From Oscillospiraceae bacterium (GTDB lineage Bacteria; Bacillota; Clostridia; Oscillospirales; Oscillospiraceae): DNA of 10,548 nucleotides. This document shows, piece by piece, positions 1 through 6,091 of this stretch (positions are counted from its first letter, which is position 1; each line of letters opens with the position of its first letter). The DNA lies in NCBI GenBank assembly GCA_020025515.1, contig JAHHRZ010000031.1, positions 1-10,548 of the forward strand. Direction: 5' to 3'. The notes beneath the pieces are model-generated. The model was not told the DNA's origin, made no database searches, and saw nothing but the letters and a program-made list of their open reading frames with translations. Both the position numbers and the translations under genes were made by a program.

Positions 1-448
1 TCACGGAGCATTTCACTTCATTTAGCTTGGATCTGAAATCCAGAGAGCGCATGGAGTGGGACAGCTGTATCATGTCACTTTTCGAGATGCCCATGGCTTC
101 AAAGGCTTTGCGTGGCATACAACGGAAGATGAGATTTTGAAAGTCGATCAGCAAGGCAGGGACCTTGTACTGTACGCCAATTAAAATCAGAGAGGATACT
201 TGATCTGCGTGCTGGATGGTATAATCCAGTGCAAGGATGGCTCCCAAAGAAAGACCGCAGAGGACAAATGGCTCTGATGTGTCGGCATATCTGCGCTCAA
301 GCTGAGCGAAAACATTAGCGTAGGTAACCGCCTGCCCATCCAATGAAAAAAGTTCCGGGCAGTCTGTATCGGTGCAATGCAGATGCTTTAAAACGGAATT
401 CCAATCCTGAGCCGTCTGCCCCAAGCCATGTAAAAAGACGATTTTCAT
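1..448 (-). CDS. alpha/beta hydrolase, 3' end outside window
   Basis: This leftward gene starts at ATG 448-446 and runs off the left edge, leaving 149 codons. The protein opens MKIVFLHGLGQT, where HGLGQ is the oxyanion-side HG motif of alpha/beta hydrolases. Around residues 65-69 it has GLSLG, the GxSxG nucleophile elbow with the predicted catalytic Ser67. The acid and His of the triad would lie in the missing C-terminal part. No signal peptide is visible, so it is probably a cytoplasmic serine hydrolase or esterase-like enzyme of unknown substrate. A purine-rich GGGGGGA lies about 7 nt upstream of the ATG as a ribosome binding site, and a good promoter sits at 530-503. It is transcribed divergently from the GntR gene. 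Fold assignment is firm; the reaction is not known. Confidence 0.85.
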   Translation of the reverse strand, partial: MKIVFLHGLGQTAQDWNSVLKHLHCTDTDCPELFSLDGQAVTYANVFAQLERRYADTSEPFVLCGLSLGAILALDYTIQHADQVSSLILIGVQYKVPALLIDFQNLIFRCMPRKAFEAMGISKSDMIQLSHSMRSLDFRSKLNEVKCSV

Positions 449-502
449 TTCTGCGTCCCCCCATCAAGCAACGACCACGTTACAGTATCAGTATTTTCTT
501 TC

Positions 503-530
503 ATTATATCTGACTTTTGATATTATTCAA
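503..530 (-). promoter_or_regulatory. sigma-A-type promoter of the hydrolase gene
   Basis: On the minus strand TTGAAT (530-525) and TATAAT (508-503) are separated by 16 bp. This would start transcription near 496, giving a leader of about 48 nt before the hydrolase ATG. The -10 is a perfect consensus; the -35 matches four of six bases. Confidence 0.6.
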
Positions 531-617
531 CAAAAAAGTGAAAAGGCCCTCACAACGGCGAATCAAAAAGTTTCCTTCTGATTCCCTAAAACACTGCAAA
601 GAAAGTGAAAGTGCTGA

Positions 618-645
618 TTGACATTTTCAAAAGCATTGCTATAAT
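618..645 (+). promoter_or_regulatory. sigma-A-type promoter of the GntR regulator gene
   Basis: Perfect -35 TTGACA (618-623) and perfect -10 TATAAT (640-645) with a 16-bp spacer. Transcription would start near 652, about 42 nt before the chosen GTG start. Such a strong promoter is expected to be held down by a repressor. The tandem repeat immediately downstream is a candidate autoregulatory site. Confidence 0.75.
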
Positions 646-658
646 GTGCTCGTACAAT

Positions 659-676
659 AAATACATTAAATACATT
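659..676 (+). repeat. tandem 9-bp repeat in the gntR leader, possible operator
   Basis: AAATACATT occurs twice, perfectly and without a gap, between the predicted transcription start (about 652) and the ribosome binding site (682-687). Its place suits a repressor site. GntR operators are usually palindromic rather than direct repeats, so the operator role is only inference. Confidence 0.4.
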
Positions 677-681
677 GAGTT

Positions 682-687
682 AGGAGG
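682..687 (+). promoter_or_regulatory. ribosome binding site that selects GTG 694 as gntR start
   Basis: AGGAGG ends directly against the in-frame ATG at 688, leaving no spacer, so that ATG is unlikely to be used. The in-frame GTG at 694 lies 6 nt after the site, which is ideal spacing. The protein then begins MEIIISSNTDKPIYEQI, matching the usual short N-terminus of YtrA-type GntR proteins. Confidence 0.7.
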
Positions 688-693
688 ATGGTT

Positions 694-1071
694 GTGGAGA
701 TCATTATCAGCAGCAACACCGATAAACCCATCTATGAGCAGATCACATCTCAAATCAAGGCGATGATCATGAGCGGAGAATTGAAAACCGGAGAATCGAT
801 CCCCTCTATGCGTGCACTGGCAAAGACCATTCATGTCAGCGTGATCACCGTACAAAAGGCCTATGAGGATCTGGCTCGGAATGGATTTATCACAACGACT
901 GTGGGGCGTGGAAGCTTTGTCGCCGCCCAAAACAAGGATTTTATTCAGGAGGAGCAGCAGAAACGAGTGGAGGAACATTTGGTACAGGCGGCAGATATCG
1001 CCCGAACCAATGGGATCCCCTTGGAGAAGATCCAGCAGCTTCTGAAACTATTTTATGAGGAGAGCGAATAA
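694..1071 (+). CDS. GntR-family transcriptional regulator, YtrA/YhcF type
   Basis: A 125-residue DNA-binding protein starting at GTG 694. The N-terminal winged helix-turn-helix runs from about residue 10 to 75. It includes KPIYEQI, the LKTGESIPSMRALA segment, the recognition helix region VSVITVQKAYEDL and the wing GFITTTVGRGSFV. After it comes only a short helical tail (about residues 80-125), which is the layout of the YtrA subfamily and not of the large-effector-domain GntR classes. YtrA-type regulators normally repress an operon holding their own gene and an ABC transporter. Here the transporter is reduced to a permease remnant starting at the stop codon, so the regulator appears orphaned unless it has targets elsewhere. 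A strong promoter and a tandem repeat precede it. Family assignment is secure; the current target is unknown. Confidence 0.9.
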   Translation: MEIIISSNTDKPIYEQITSQIKAMIMSGELKTGESIPSMRALAKTIHVSVITVQKAYEDLARNGFITTTVGRGSFVAAQNKDFIQEEQQKRVEEHLVQAADIARTNGIPLEKIQQLLKLFYEESE

Positions 1072-1430
1072 TCGGTATTGTCACGGCTCTCGTAAGTGTA
1101 TTGCTGTTTCATCTGGCTACCGGTGCTTTGAACCTGGAACGGATGAGCTATGGATTTGTCTTTGGATGGGGATTTGCGCTGTCCATGCCTACCTTCATAA
1201 TCCCCCTTGTACTGACTCTGGGAACCGATAAGACAGAGCCCATCATGGTTGTTTCTATCATTGCAGGACTGGGCTTGTTTATAGGTTGTAGTGCGATCAT
1301 GACCCTCTTTCTGGTGGATGTCGCGAATGCCGATCTCATATTTCGATTGAGTTATATGGCATTCAGTATTGTACTATTTATTTTATCCTATCTGCTTTCC
1401 TGCCGGATCTACAAGAAAAAAGAGTTGTAA
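1068..1430 (+). pseudogene. C-terminal remnant of an ABC-2 type permease
   Basis: An open frame of about 120 codons, from the end of gntR to TAA 1428-1430, encodes four hydrophobic helices: IIGIVTALVSVLLF, YGFVFGWGFALSMPTFIIP, VVSIIAGLGLFIGCSAI and FSIVLFILSYLLSC. It ends in the polar tail RIYKKKEL. The PLVLTLGTDKTEPIM segment and the tail resemble the C-terminal half of short ABC-2 permeases that accompany YtrA-type regulators. The N-terminal roughly 100 residues of such a protein and the partner ATPase gene are absent. No normal start exists: the frame opens at ATA 1068, overlapping the gntR stop, and the first ordinary start is TTG 1101, which would cut the first helix. An internal deletion joining gntR to the permease tail is the simplest reading. 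A small intact membrane protein starting at TTG 1101 is the alternative. Confidence 0.6.
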
Positions 1431-1449
1431 AAGGTTTTCTCTGTAACGA

Positions 1450-1763
1450 ATTCATGTTCATATGCTGCAGGAGCTGCTTTCCAGCGACAATGCACAGAAG
1501 GGCAAAACACTAGAAGAGCTGCTGGAATTCCATGTTCGCTTTGAGCATATCCGTCCATTTCAAGATGCAATGGACGGGTAGGCCGCCTGATTTTTTCCAA
1601 AGAGTGCCCGCGAAACAACATCTTACCCTTCATCATTACGGAGGAACTGAAAATCTTCTGCTATCGTGCCTCCACAAATAGGACAGGGAACGAGGCTGCC
1701 TGCGGGATACCTGTCTGACAACACAGGATCAGTTCAAGGCGTATTTGAGGTTTCCGTTTTCCA
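1450..1763 (+). pseudogene. degraded Fic-family (AMP-transferase type) gene, C-terminal fragment
   Basis: Read across three frames this stretch matches the C-terminal third of a Fic protein. The first frame gives TLEELLEFHVRFEHIRPFQD, then a frame change leads to NGRVGRLIFSKEC and LPFIITEELKIF. A second change leads to DRERGCLRDTCLTTQDQFKAYL. The Fic signature HPFxDGNGRxxR is therefore present but broken. The catalytic His is Arg (CGT 1552-1554). One G is missing near 1567 where GAT GGC AAT is expected. Another G is missing near 1668, and a Trp codon has become TAG at 1679-1681. A further small deletion near 1751 may separate a final FRFP-like tail. The N-terminal part of the protein is missing altogether. 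Fic enzymes transfer AMP from ATP to protein hydroxyl groups; this copy cannot be active. Confidence 0.8.
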
Positions 1764-1782
1764 TTAAAATACTGTGGTATAG

Positions 1783-2244
1783 ATGTTTCCTAATTTGGAA
1801 ACTGCTTCTCCATATGAGGACGCAAAGCCGCATTTTGTATTTTCTGATATGGATGATCGAGATACTCTTTCCCAATTCGTACAAGCAACCTGCAAGGAGC
1901 TTCCTGCCCCTAAGCCAAAAAAGAAATGGGAGCAGTACATGGAGCAGGTTGGGTTTGAAGATGCCGAGGCTGTGCCCCGCCTGCTGGCGATCTGGGAGAA
2001 GTATGTGAGTGAAAAGTCCCGTCCGGGCTATCGGCCCCTTGGCCTCTCATACAGCGCCCAGGGCACTTACAAAGGGGAACAGTTCCTGGACGCGGAGCAG
2101 ATCACCCGGAACAAGCTCTACATCTACACCAGAGAGGAAAATACAGGCTTTGACCGCCGTTTCCTCATGAAGCGCGTGGGCGAGGGCTGGAGGATCGATG
2201 CGGTGCAGGGGCGGCTGGACGGCTGGCAGCGCACGGGATTGTGA
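1783..2244 (+). CDS. hypothetical protein, possibly a gene remnant
   Basis: A 153-codon open frame that I do not recognise. The first half is acidic and low in hydrophobic segments (SDMDDRDTLSQFV, then a lysine-rich PKPKKKWEQYMEQ around residues 57-70). The second half has a beta-rich look and ends RFLMKRVGEGWRIDAVQGRLDGWQRTGL-like; that segment resembles the end of small NTF2-like or similar domains, but this is only an impression. There is no signal peptide or membrane segment. A TAG codon lies directly before the ATG and no ribosome binding site is visible upstream, so the original N-terminus may be lost. It sits between two clearly decayed genes, 9 nt before the next one. Composition and codon use look like real coding sequence. 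Confidence 0.5.
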   Translation: MFPNLETASPYEDAKPHFVFSDMDDRDTLSQFVQATCKELPAPKPKKKWEQYMEQVGFEDAEAVPRLLAIWEKYVSEKSRPGYRPLGLSYSAQGTYKGEQFLDAEQITRNKLYIYTREENTGFDRRFLMKRVGEGWRIDAVQGRLDGWQRTGL

Positions 2245-2252
2245 GGCATCAC

Positions 2253-2490
2253 ATGGCTTTGGAATATGAAGCATTTGGTCCGGACGGTCAATACAAATTG
2301 TTCGGTTTGAACATCTTTGACTACGACTGGAAAATCACCGGCAAGCGAGTAAACGTCAAAGACCCCCATCTATCACCAAAACCATACCTTCGAGGTCCGG
2401 CAGGTGGAGATTGACGGGCAGATCCACCGCTTTGCTGCCGGAGAGTCCTCCAACTGCGTGTGGGGATTTTATTTAGAGAAAGACGGATGA
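2253..2490 (+). pseudogene. small unrecognised protein broken by one extra C in a C run
   Basis: From ATG 2253 the reading MALEYEAFGPDGQYKLFGLN continues through IFDYDWKITGKRVNVKDP. It then meets a run of five C at 2363-2367 and soon stops. Skipping one C restores a convincing frame, IYHQNHTFEVRQVEIDGQ then RFAAGESSNCVWGFYLEKDG, ending at TGA 2488-2490. The repaired gene is 78 codons. It shows alternating beta-type residues and no membrane segment; I do not know its function. It follows the preceding frame by 8 nt and precedes the zinc-ribbon gene by 17 nt, so the three probably once formed an operon. A homopolymer sequencing error would also explain the shift, in which case the gene is intact. 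Confidence 0.6.
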
Positions 2491-2507
2491 GATGAGCGTG
2501 AGGGAGC

Positions 2508-2878
2508 ATGAGCCGAATTGTTGATGAACCCTACTTCACCCACAGTGCCCACAGCGCCCTCACCGCCGGCATCCAGGTGATATGCCCCAAATGCCATGGC
2601 GCGGGTGTGGTGACAGCAGATGCGGATAACGCCTATTTCCAGTGCCTGAGCTGCGGCCACCGGATGACTCGGGATCGAACGGTCTACCGCTACGATGTGC
2701 ATAACCAGTGTAGGAATCGCAGCAGGTACTATCGGGTGGATATTGAAGATGCGGCAAAGCAGCACTTTCCCGTCCTCCACGTGGCCTGTCCCTGCTGCTG
2801 GCAACCATGCCAGGCAAGGCACACAAGACGGCGGATGCTTTCTCCTATGGCGCGGAGATTCCGTGCGGCACAAGTTGA
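2508..2878 (+). pseudogene. zinc-ribbon protein with a frame change and premature end
   Basis: The protein starts MSRIVDEPYF at ATG 2508 with a GAGGG ribosome binding site a few bases upstream. It has a first zinc ribbon CPKCHG...CLSCGH (about residues 25-51), then YRYDVHNQCRNRSRYYRVDI and a second Cys cluster, ACPCCW (about residues 93-98). Near 2795-2810 the sensible reading moves to another frame, MPGKAHKTADAFSYGAEI, which ends at TGA 2876-2878. The uncorrected frame instead runs on with Arg-rich junk to 2948, overlapping the next gene's start. The break removes the C-terminus. Two Cys pairs suggest metal binding, perhaps nucleic-acid or protein contact, but function is unknown. It appears to have been the last gene of the decayed group that includes the frames at 1783 and 2253. 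Confidence 0.65.
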
Positions 2879-2944
2879 ACGAAGCTTGAGCATCGGAGTG
2901 TCTCTCAACACGGCACGAAATAGATGTGTAAAGGAGGTGTTCAG

Positions 2945-4180
2945 ATGAAAAACAAACAAAAAGAACCGGTTTTAATTCTTTCTCTCGCTGGGCTAGCCGT
3001 CATCTTGGCAGGATGTATGATATTCTTTGAGGTTGCAGGAATTCGTGGAACGATCGATTTTCTGCAAGAACGCTCCCGGGTACTTACTGCGTTTGGAATA
3101 TTCTCCACACTCCCGCGCTGGTTTCTATTCGCTTGGCTGTCTGGAACGCTGCTGGTCCTGTGCGGCTATGGGATCTATCGAACGAAAACACAGAAAAAGC
3201 GGTATGGTGTACTCATTCTTGGACTTTTTATTGCATTTTGGGTGAACATGCTGTGTTGTCCAGGCTCGTCCTTCTTTTGGTATATGACCTTGGTTGTGGT
3301 CGGATTATTTGCTCTGGCCAATATTCCGCCTGCCATTGGAAACGCAATCACCAGACATCTTGTAACACAAACTTCGACCAGCGGCGATGGCGCAGCCTCC
3401 TGCCGACGGAAGCTATGCCAGATGGAGTGGGTGCGCTTTTTCCCGCTCAAGCGTTTTCTCGCTGCGTGTATGTGGATTTTATGTCTGGCACTTGCTGTCA
3501 TTGGGACGATTGCATCGTACCGAAAGCCAGAAGCCGATTCGCTGGCTGTCGTTCTTTTGCTGCTGGCCGTGGCCGCATGGACTGCCAGAAACGTGTGGTG
3601 CTATGTCACCCTCCCGTGTCACTGCGTCCCGGTATTAAATCGGATTTTTTCCAGACATGAACTGGAGCAGCTGCTCATGGAAGAAACCTTTACAGAATTC
3701 CCATTGGAAGATGCAGACCTGCAAGCGCATATGCCGATTTTGGTCAGTGAACACTGGATGTTCACGGAAGGCTGTCTGATTTCCAGGCAGCTTCTGCTTG
3801 GGCGAACGATACTGCGTAGTACGGTGACATCCGGGGGAGTTCACAGACGATCCAGCCGTCTGGTATTTTATTACTTGGACGGAAGCAAGATTCAAACTCG
3901 CAAGACCAATCTTTATTTGACGGGTGAAAAGTCTCAGGCAATCAAAAAAGCTCTGGATCAGATCGCCTGCATTTCCATTCCTGCGTCTTGCAATCAGGCA
4001 TTGATTGCAGAAAAATACCACGCCATTTTGCCGGAAATGCAAGATCCGAACGAAAAGCTTCGCTATCTGCTCACCCACGACAGTTCGGACATGAAACAAG
4101 AATTGGCCGCTGCGCTTGCGCCGAACCACGAGCCACACAAAAAGAAACGAAGTCGAACGGCTGCGGACAGGAACACATAA
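2945..4180 (+). CDS. polytopic membrane protein of unknown function
   Basis: An apparently intact 411-residue protein. The start is ATG 2945, 7 nt after AAGGAGG (2931-2937); an upstream in-frame ATG at 2924 precedes this ribosome binding site and is unlikely. Hydrophobic segments lie at about residues 8-28, 58-78, 86-105, 111-130, 171-191 and 200-222, giving about six membrane helices. A soluble C-terminal region of about 190 residues follows, probably cytoplasmic, ending in a basic tail (HKKKRSR). The soluble part has a strand-rich section at about 262-325 (VSEHWMF, LVFYYLDGSKIQ) that might be a PH-like fold, but I cannot assign a family. An LAGC sequence at residues 21-24 looks like a lipobox but is followed by more hydrophobic residues. 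It lies alone between the decayed genes and a terminator, so context gives no role. Confidence 0.75.
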   Translation: MKNKQKEPVLILSLAGLAVILAGCMIFFEVAGIRGTIDFLQERSRVLTAFGIFSTLPRWFLFAWLSGTLLVLCGYGIYRTKTQKKRYGVLILGLFIAFWVNMLCCPGSSFFWYMTLVVVGLFALANIPPAIGNAITRHLVTQTSTSGDGAASCRRKLCQMEWVRFFPLKRFLAACMWILCLALAVIGTIASYRKPEADSLAVVLLLLAVAAWTARNVWCYVTLPCHCVPVLNRIFSRHELEQLLMEETFTEFPLEDADLQAHMPILVSEHWMFTEGCLISRQLLLGRTILRSTVTSGGVHRRSSRLVFYYLDGSKIQTRKTNLYLTGEKSQAIKKALDQIACISIPASCNQALIAEKYHAILPEMQDPNEKLRYLLTHDSSDMKQELAAALAPNHEPHKKKRSRTAADRNT

Positions 4181-4184
4181 TTGC

Positions 4185-4235
4185 GGAAAGGGGACATTTT
4201 GGCGCAGGTCGCTGGAAGTGCGCCTCTCCCCTTCC
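4185..4235 (+). other. imperfect nested hairpin in the 3' untranslated region
   Basis: Outer arms GGAAAGGGGA (4185-4194) and TCCCCTTCC (4227-4235) pair apart from a bulged A. Inside them GGCGCA (4201-4206) pairs with TGCGCC (4219-4224). The structure lies between the stop codon of the membrane protein gene and the terminator. It could protect the mRNA 3' end or be part of a small RNA; no known RNA family is recognised. Confidence 0.35.
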
Positions 4236-4240
4236 CAACC

Positions 4241-4270
4241 AAAACCGCCTATTCAGGCGGTTTTCTTTAT
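4241..4270 (+). terminator. intrinsic terminator after the membrane protein gene
   Basis: A perfect 9-bp stem AAAACCGCC/GGCGGTTTT (4241-4249 and 4256-4264) with a 6-nt loop is followed by the T-rich CTTTATTTC. It would end rightward transcription about 80 nt after the stop at 4180. Because the stem starts with AAAA it could also act on the minus strand. From here to the operon promoter at 4449 no convincing gene is seen, only a possible minus-strand remnant. Confidence 0.85.
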
Positions 4271-4448
4271 TTCCGACTGCTTTTCTTGATCCGCTCCGCT
4301 CCAAACGTGATCGTGTAGGATGAGGTTCGCAAACACGAATTGGAACTAGAACGCCACCGGGCTTCTGTAACATAATTGTAGGCAAGAAAATCGCCCTGCA
4401 AGCAGTAAGATTTGCAATCGACTATATCAGATTATGACGAAAGTGTAA

Positions 4449-4477
4449 TTGGATTTTCAGGTCATAAATGATATGAT
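4449..4477 (+). promoter_or_regulatory. promoter of the two-component/ABC operon
   Basis: TTGGAT (4449-4454) and TATGAT (4472-4477) with a 17-bp spacer. Transcription would begin near 4484, giving a very short leader whose AGGAGG (4488-4493) lies 6 nt before ATG 4500. Directly upstream (4434-4448) is a motif shared with the site before the ATPase gene, suggesting autoregulation. Confidence 0.6.
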
Positions 4478-4499
4478 ATTCACAGACAGGAGGGAGCCT

Positions 4500-5177
4500 A
4501 TGACTCGAATCTTACTGGTAGAGGACGATGCCGCGATTATCCGCACACTCGCTGTTTTTTTAAGGGAAGAAGGCTTTTCTGTGCAGACGGCAGATGGGCA
4601 GTCTGTCGCTGTCCAAGCGATGGAGCATCAGGCGCCAGACCTTGCCCTGGTGGACATTACCCTTCGGGAAGGCAACGGCTTTGCCGTCTGCGGTTATGCA
4701 AAGGAGCATGGAATCCCTGTGATTTTCCTCACCGCATCTGGAGATGAATACAGCGTGGTCACCGGGCTTGATATGGGCGCTGATGACTATATCGCAAAGC
4801 CCTTCCGCCCCAGAGAGCTGGTTTCCCGTATTCGCAGCGTCTTGCGCCGAACCGGAAAACGGCAGAGCACCATCACCGTGGATGACTTAGTCATTGACAC
4901 CGATAAGGCAACGGTTACAAGAGCGGCACAGCCGATCTATTTGTCTGCGCTGGAATATAAGCTGCTTTTAGTATTTTTAAACCACCGCGGCCAAGTCCTC
5001 AGCCGTGAGCAGCTGTTAGAGGAAATTTGGGACAGCGCCGGAGATTTTGTCAACGACAATACCCTGACGGTTTACATCAAAAGGCTGCGGGAAAAGCTTG
5101 AAGTGAATCCACAGAATCCCCGCTATATACGCACGATCCGTGGTTTGGGCTATCAAATGGATGGGGAAGGCCGATGA
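4500..5177 (+). CDS. OmpR-family response regulator
   Basis: A 225-residue two-domain transcription factor. The receiver domain (about 1-118) has the acidic pair Asp9/Asp10, the phospho-acceptor Asp52 in LALVDIT, Thr78 in VIFLTAS and Lys100 in AKPF. All residues needed for phosphorylation and switching are therefore present. The C-terminal winged helix (about 125-222) has LSALEYKLLLVFLNHRGQVL, the LTVYIKRLREKL recognition region and the terminal IRTIRGLGYQ hairpin of the OmpR/PhoB class. The start at ATG 4500 is set by AGGAGG 6 nt upstream; the frame is open back to TTG 4449, but that codon lies inside the promoter. Its end overlaps the kinase start by ATGA, so the two are translationally coupled. 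Predicted targets are its own promoter and the direct repeats at 6087-6130 before the ABC genes. Confidence 0.95.
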   Translation: MTRILLVEDDAAIIRTLAVFLREEGFSVQTADGQSVAVQAMEHQAPDLALVDITLREGNGFAVCGYAKEHGIPVIFLTASGDEYSVVTGLDMGADDYIAKPFRPRELVSRIRSVLRRTGKRQSTITVDDLVIDTDKATVTRAAQPIYLSALEYKLLLVFLNHRGQVLSREQLLEEIWDSAGDFVNDNTLTVYIKRLREKLEVNPQNPRYIRTIRGLGYQMDGEGR

Positions 5178-6091
5178 ACGAAGTCATTTTATCCGCCGTT
5201 TTGATTTTGCTCATTGGTGTATTTTTTGCCATCCTGTTCTGGCAGAAACAGCGCCAAAGGAACCAACTGCGAAAACTAAACCAGGATTTGGACCGGCTGC
5301 TCCAGCAGGGCATCCCCCTCCCGATTGATCAGTATCAGGAAGGCGAGCGCTCCATTTTAGCAAATCAGATGGAGAAGATCACCCTCCGGCTCACGGAGAC
5401 CGCCGACCGAGTGCAGAAGGAAAAAGAATATCTTGCCGATTCGCTGGCTGATATTTCCCATCAGCTCCGCACCCCCATGACGTCCATGAACCTGGCGGTT
5501 ACCATGCTGCGCAGCCCCGAGCTGGAGCACAGCCGCCGGATGGAGCTGACGGCAGAACTTCGCAATCAGCTCTCCCGTATGGATTGGCTGGTGGAGACCT
5601 TGCTGAAAATCAGTAAACTGGATGCAGGGACCATTGTAATGGCACTTGAGCCCGTATCGGTCCAACATCTGATTGAGAAAGCCGCTGAACCGCTGTCGAT
5701 TGCTATGGATATTCGGAATCAGCAGCTTCGGGTATTCTGTCATGCGGAGGAGATTCGGGGCGATCTCAGTTGGACCGCAGAGGCCTTGGGCAACATATTA
5801 AAAAACTGCATGGAACATACCCCGTCAGGCGGCTCCATCTCTGTTCACGCAGAGGAGACCCCGCTTTTTACACAGATCACGATTGAAGATACCGGAGAGG
5901 GGTTTGCCCCGGAGGATTTGCCGCACATCTTTGATCGGTTCTATCAGGGACGCAACGCCAGTGCAGAAAGCTATGGAATTGGGCTTGCCTTGGCTCGCTC
6001 GATTATCACAGCTCAAAATGGCACCCTTCAGGCCCAGAACGGGGAACAGGGCGCAAAATTTACGATCAAATTTTACAAGCAAATCATATGA
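5174..6091 (+). CDS. sensor histidine kinase with a minimal membrane anchor
   Basis: A 305-residue kinase that should phosphorylate the upstream regulator. One N-terminal hydrophobic helix (about residues 4-23) is followed directly by basic, helical linker sequence. There is no extracellular loop and no second obvious helix. The H box DISHQLRTPMTSM carries the phospho-accepting His96. The ATPase domain has the N box NILKNCMEHT (Asn207, Asn211), the D box EDTGEGF (Asp239), the F box IFDRFYQG and the G2 box YGIGLALA (about 267-274). All catalytic motifs are intact. Kinases without a sensor domain located beside FtsX-type ABC transporters, such as BceS, are known to sense through the transporter; that role is inferred here. 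BceS-type kinases usually have two helices, so this is a smaller variant. It is coupled to the regulator by an ATGA overlap, and its stop lies at the edge of the regulator sites for the ABC genes. Confidence 0.95.
   Translation: MNEVILSAVLILLIGVFFAILFWQKQRQRNQLRKLNQDLDRLLQQGIPLPIDQYQEGERSILANQMEKITLRLTETADRVQKEKEYLADSLADISHQLRTPMTSMNLAVTMLRSPELEHSRRMELTAELRNQLSRMDWLVETLLKISKLDAGTIVMALEPVSVQHLIEKAAEPLSIAMDIRNQQLRVFCHAEEIRGDLSWTAEALGNILKNCMEHTPSGGSISVHAEETPLFTQITIEDTGEGFAPEDLPHIFDRFYQGRNASAESYGIGLALARSIITAQNGTLQAQNGEQGAKFTIKFYKQII

Noticed and set aside
548..587. Inverted repeat GAATCA/TGATTC in the divergent intergenic region
   Set aside because: Arms of only 6 bp with a 13-nt loop are expected by chance and do not sit at a useful position relative to either promoter.
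1745..2008. 87-codon plus-strand frame
   Set aside because: It overlaps the 1783-2244 frame and the Fic relic, and its Ser/Arg/Leu-rich sequence looks like a frame shadow.
2965..3028. Lipoprotein signal (LAGC) at the start of the 2945 gene product
   Set aside because: The Cys is followed by a continuing hydrophobic stretch (MIFFEV), which fits a membrane helix better than a cleaved lipobox. Left as a possibility only.
4449..4499. TTG 4449 as start of the response regulator
   Set aside because: The codon is part of the -35 element, and the conserved receiver start MTRILLVEDD begins at ATG 4500 after AGGAGG.
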